Below are positions 31,474-33,789 of a DNA stretch of 33,789 nucleotides, piece after piece. Numbering within the stretch: the first letter of the stretch is position 1; each line of letters opens with the position of its first letter. Below the pieces are notes generated by a model. The model saw only the letters and a list, made by a program, of their open reading frames with translations, searched no databases and was not told where the DNA came from. The translations under genes and the position numbers were made by a program. The stretch covers positions 1-33,789 of the forward strand of contig DASVAA010000001.1 in NCBI GenBank assembly GCA_036376595.1. The letters are read 5' to 3'. The stretch is from SMAG-U1939 sp036376595. Lineage in GTDB: Bacteria > Chloroflexota > Ktedonobacteria > Ktedonobacterales > JADMIN01.

Positions 31474-32256
31474 TCACGGGTGCTGGTAGAGCGTTTGCGA
31501 ATAGCCTCCGTTGTTCTTGCACGTGCCTGGATACCCTCCATTGTGGGCAAAGAGCCCATTCTGGCATTGCACGACATATCCAAACTGATTCCAGAAGCCC
31601 TTGACGCACGGAAACACACCGCAAAATTGCGGGTGTGGCGGATTGGTAATCAACGAGCCGGGGGTGAAGTTGTAGCCCCAGGGGTTGCAGTAGGGATTGG
31701 GACAGGGCGTGGCGACCGGCGGCGTGGGGGTGGGCGTATCGGTCGGGCTGCCGCCGGGCGTGGGCGACGAATCGCCGCCAATGAGGGTGGGCGTCGCGCT
31801 GTCGCCGGGGGTCGCGGTGGTCTGGTCGGCGGCGGAGCTGGTAGCCGCGGAAGCCGACGATGTGGGGGAGCCGGACGAGGAGGTCGAGGCGGCGGCGACC
31901 GGACCGCCAGACTGCGGGAAGATTGCGCTCACGGCGCCCCAGCTCAGTGTGCAGCAGGCGACCAGGAGCAGCACGCCCAGCGCGATCAGCGTGATGCGCA
32001 CGTTGCGCGTCATGGCACTCAGGCCGGCCGGCGGGGCGACGCCGCGCTCCTGCGGCGAGAGCGGACCCAGGCGTGGCATCGGCGGGCGCGCCGGAACGAG
32101 CGGGATCGTAGGCGCTGTATCGCCAGGCAGCTCGTTGCCCAGACGAGGGAGGCCCCACGTCGCAGGTGACGCATCAACTCCCAGATTGGGCCGCGGCGCT
32201 GGAGCCGGCCGCGTCGGCGTCTCGTCCGGCCCTGAGCCGCCCTGTTCGTTTGCCAT
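31474..32256 (-). CDS. Membrane-anchored protein with a six-cysteine C-terminal domain, function unknown
   Basis: A 260-residue protein with a Pro-rich cytoplasmic part (1-84), one transmembrane helix (about 87-112, containing CC at 101-102), a Ser/Thr/Pro-rich linker (about 120-183) and a compact C-terminal domain of about 75 residues. The latter has six cysteines (C185, C190, C212, C217, C231, C246) and many aromatic, Asn and Gly residues (NPWGYNFTPGS, GVFPC, NQFGYVVQC). The pattern suggests three disulfides outside the membrane and an O-glycosylated-like stalk. I recognise no family. ATG 32256 follows a GGGG element; the nine-residue longer start is less convincing. Neighbours are a GH18-like gene upstream and the HAD phosphatase downstream, both on the same strand. 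Confidence 0.72.
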   Translation of the reverse strand: MANEQGGSGPDETPTRPAPAPRPNLGVDASPATWGLPRLGNELPGDTAPTIPLVPARPPMPRLGPLSPQERGVAPPAGLSAMTRNVRITLIALGVLLLVACCTLSWGAVSAIFPQSGGPVAAASTSSSGSPTSSASAATSSAADQTTATPGDSATPTLIGGDSSPTPGGSPTDTPTPTPPVATPCPNPYCNPWGYNFTPGSLITNPPHPQFCGVFPCVKGFWNQFGYVVQCQNGLFAHNGGYPGTCKNNGGYSQTLYQHP

Positions 32257-32349
32257 CGCCCGCCCCGCCCCGCGCAATCCCACCGGACGCTTCGCGCCCG
32301 ATACTACGCCGCGGCCCGCACGGTGTCAAGCCATGCAGGCTCTCGGGGA

Positions 32350-33507
32350 TCACTTCCCCAGCCACAGCCGGTCGTACGTCGCCCAATCGCCATCGGTGGT
32401 GAGCGCGTAGCGGTAGATGGCGACGCCGGCGAAAGGGGCGGTGGTGCGGTCGCTGTTGAGGCCTGCCACTACGCCGCTCAGGCCCGTCTCCATGTTCTCC
32501 GCCGAGTCGTGGAACCAGAAGCCGTTGCCGGGATAGGTTGGCAGGCCGATCAGCACCTGCGGCGGGTGGGCGGCGCTGCGCACGGCCTCCAGGATGTGCT
32601 GTGTCTCTTGTTTGACGGCGAGTTGATAGGCCCAGGCGGTGGGCATCGCCGTGTTATAGAGCATGGCGACGATCTGGTCGCAGTGCGTGGCGACCGCCGC
32701 GTAGAAGTACGAGGTCCACCAGGCGTCGGCACGGCCGATGTCGCGCAGTAGGCTCGCGGCCTTCGCGTCGGGTGCCCATTTCTGCGCCGAGATCGAGATG
32801 ATCGCGCTGGGCGGCAGCACCGTGCGGGTCTCGTCCAGCAGGTCCAGGAAGCGCGGGTTGTTGTTGAGGATTGGCTCGATATCGTAATGCACGCCGTCGT
32901 AGCCGAGGTCCTGGACGAAGTGCGCCGCGGTGTGAGCGATCTGCACCCGCACCGACGAGTCGTCGAGATTGACGCTCTCGTCCGGCGGGAAGCCTCCCGC
33001 GATCTCCACCTGGCCAATCCAGGCGAGCACCTTGAGGCCCGGCAGCCGCTGGTGCAGTGCGGCGGTGAGCGCCGCGGCGTTGGGCGCGCGGTCGCTGGGG
33101 ATCGTGCCGTCGCTGTTGAGCGGGCCAACGTGCGCGAAGACATAGCCAATCTGTTCGCGGCTTAGGCGCGCGGCCAGGGCATCGTAGTCGTCGGCACTGT
33201 GCGCCTGGCCAGCCCAGGTGTGCTCCAGCCAGACGGCGTTCTGCCCGCGGTTGAAATGCGACCCGCTATAGCTTGTCACCGTCTGACCCAGGCGCCAGAT
33301 GGCGAAGCCGGAGGCCAGCAGCAGCACGAGCACCAGCGCCAGCAGCACCAGGGCTGCGCGCGCCAGGCGCGCGCGCAGCGGGCGGCGCTGGCGGGGCACG
33401 CCAGCGTCCGGCCCTCCTTGGTGCCCCGGCCGCTTGCCGGGGAGCGGCCAACGTGGCGCCTTCGCACCGCGCTCCTGCGCCGGTCCGCTGCTCGTGCGCG
33501 CCGTCAT
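32350..33507 (-). CDS. Membrane-anchored GH18-like glycoside hydrolase-type protein
   Basis: A 385-residue protein with a basic N-terminus, a transmembrane anchor (about 50-72) and an extracytoplasmic TIM-barrel-like domain. The key element is GYDGVHYDIEP (202-212): D204, D209 and E211 match the DGxxxDxE catalytic motif of family 18 hydrolases. WTSYFYA and the late GLPTYPG strand fit the barrel. The supporting strands LKVLAWIGQV and IISISAQKW are consistent. GH18 enzymes cleave beta-1,4 N-acetylhexosamine links; this divergent branch could act on a different polymer or be a binding protein. GGGAGGA lies about seven bases before ATG 33507; the longer frame to 33567 is rejected. Confidence 0.72.
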   Translation of the reverse strand: MTARTSSGPAQERGAKAPRWPLPGKRPGHQGGPDAGVPRQRRPLRARLARAALVLLALVLVLLLASGFAIWRLGQTVTSYSGSHFNRGQNAVWLEHTWAGQAHSADDYDALAARLSREQIGYVFAHVGPLNSDGTIPSDRAPNAAALTAALHQRLPGLKVLAWIGQVEIAGGFPPDESVNLDDSSVRVQIAHTAAHFVQDLGYDGVHYDIEPILNNNPRFLDLLDETRTVLPPSAIISISAQKWAPDAKAASLLRDIGRADAWWTSYFYAAVATHCDQIVAMLYNTAMPTAWAYQLAVKQETQHILEAVRSAAHPPQVLIGLPTYPGNGFWFHDSAENMETGLSGVVAGLNSDRTTAPFAGVAIYRYALTTDGDWATYDRLWLGK

Positions 33508-33602
33508 GCTGCGTCCTCCCGCGCCACGTGTGCAGACGTTCATCGTGGCGCTGAAATACCGGAGCACGTCTCAATGGGACGGATCGTCCGAATTCGAGCG
33601 CG

Positions 33603-33789
33603 TCAGCTCCGCGCCGCTCCTGAGCGTGACCGTGCATGCCCGTCGAGCGCCGCGTTGGCGAGCGCGTCGGCCTCGGCGTTGCGCCCCCGCGGCACATGCG
33701 CGAACGTGACGTGCGGCAGCGCTCGCGCGAGCGCCCGCGCCTCATCATAGAGCGGACGCAGCGCCGCGTTGTTGACGTGGTACTCCCCG
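33603..33789 (-). CDS. RNase H-like protein, C-terminal fragment (runs off the window)
   Basis: The minus strand from the window edge encodes 61 residues before TGA at 33603-33605. They read as the end of an RNase HI/reverse-transcriptase-like RNase H domain: GEYHVNNAALRPLYDEARAL, then VTFAHVPRGRNAEADALA with the family's conserved HVPR-x-x-N-x-x-AD-x-LAN ending. The last catalytic-type Asp is the AD in AEAD. The tail after LANAALDG is Arg/Ser-rich. The start and the first catalytic residues lie beyond 33789. It lies 95 bp upstream of the GH18-like gene and is probably an unrelated housekeeping gene that marks the edge of the glycan region. Confidence 0.8.
   Translation of the reverse strand, partial: GEYHVNNAALRPLYDEARALARALPHVTFAHVPRGRNAEADALANAALDGHARSRSGAARS

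Noticed and set aside
1..33789. CRISPR arrays, insertion sequences, integrases or attachment sites
   Set aside because: I looked for evenly spaced repeats, transposase motifs and terminal inverted repeats and found none. The repeats seen are short intergenic or within-gene units.

Overview
The window is GC-rich, tightly packed bacterial DNA, almost all of it an exopolysaccharide or cell-surface glycan locus of the Wzx/Wzy type. The organism is probably a member of Chloroflexota or another deep-branching lineage with similar gene content. I infer this from the FkbH-like protein, the dimethylformamidase-like secreted protein with choice-of-anchor-type domains, the FemAB-like protein beside the sugar transferase, and the hairpin repeats between genes. 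No rRNA, tRNA or other taxonomic marker is present, so this assignment is an inference.

Left block (1-7562). A plus-strand FkbH-like HAD/GNAT protein converges on a minus-strand operon. In transcription order the operon holds an FAD-dependent oxidoreductase, an ATP-grasp ligase, a Wzx-type flippase fused to a left-handed beta-helix acyltransferase, and an acyl carrier protein. FkbH plus a free-standing ACP is the usual pair for loading a three-carbon glyceryl or lactyl unit onto ACP. Finding it beside a flippase-acyltransferase fusion suggests that an acyl group made on ACP decorates the glycan. This is the most original system in the window.

Central plus block (7862-16719). It encodes a Wzz-like chain-length protein, a degenerate BY-kinase-like ATPase, a 46-residue two-helix membrane protein overlapping (ATGA) a Wzy/O-antigen-ligase-like polymerase, GDP-mannose 4,6-dehydratase, a GDP-6-deoxy-sugar reductase (together giving GDP-D-rhamnose or a related sugar), a GT2 membrane glycosyltransferase and a GT4 glycosyltransferase.

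Right minus block (27988-16954), converging on the plus block at a repeat-rich node near 16720-16950. In transcription order it holds a FemAB-like acyltransferase, a polyprenyl-phosphate sugar-1-phosphate transferase (the priming enzyme), a Gfo/Idh/MocA dehydrogenase, a DegT-type aminotransferase (the last two together suggest an amino sugar), a polysaccharide-deacetylase-like protein with motifs in permuted order, a 1357-residue secreted multidomain protein, and a SAM methyltransferase.

Far right (28275-33789). A small Cys-rich ORF ends inside a perfect 22-bp inverted repeat facing an orphan HlyD-type adaptor. Then come, all on the minus strand, a NagD-like HAD phosphatase, a membrane-anchored six-cysteine protein of unknown function, a membrane-anchored GH18-like protein, and the C-terminus of an RNase H-like protein cut by the window edge. 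Together the genes cover sugar-nucleotide synthesis, priming, chain extension, decoration, flipping, polymerisation and length control. No outer-membrane Wza-like exporter is visible.
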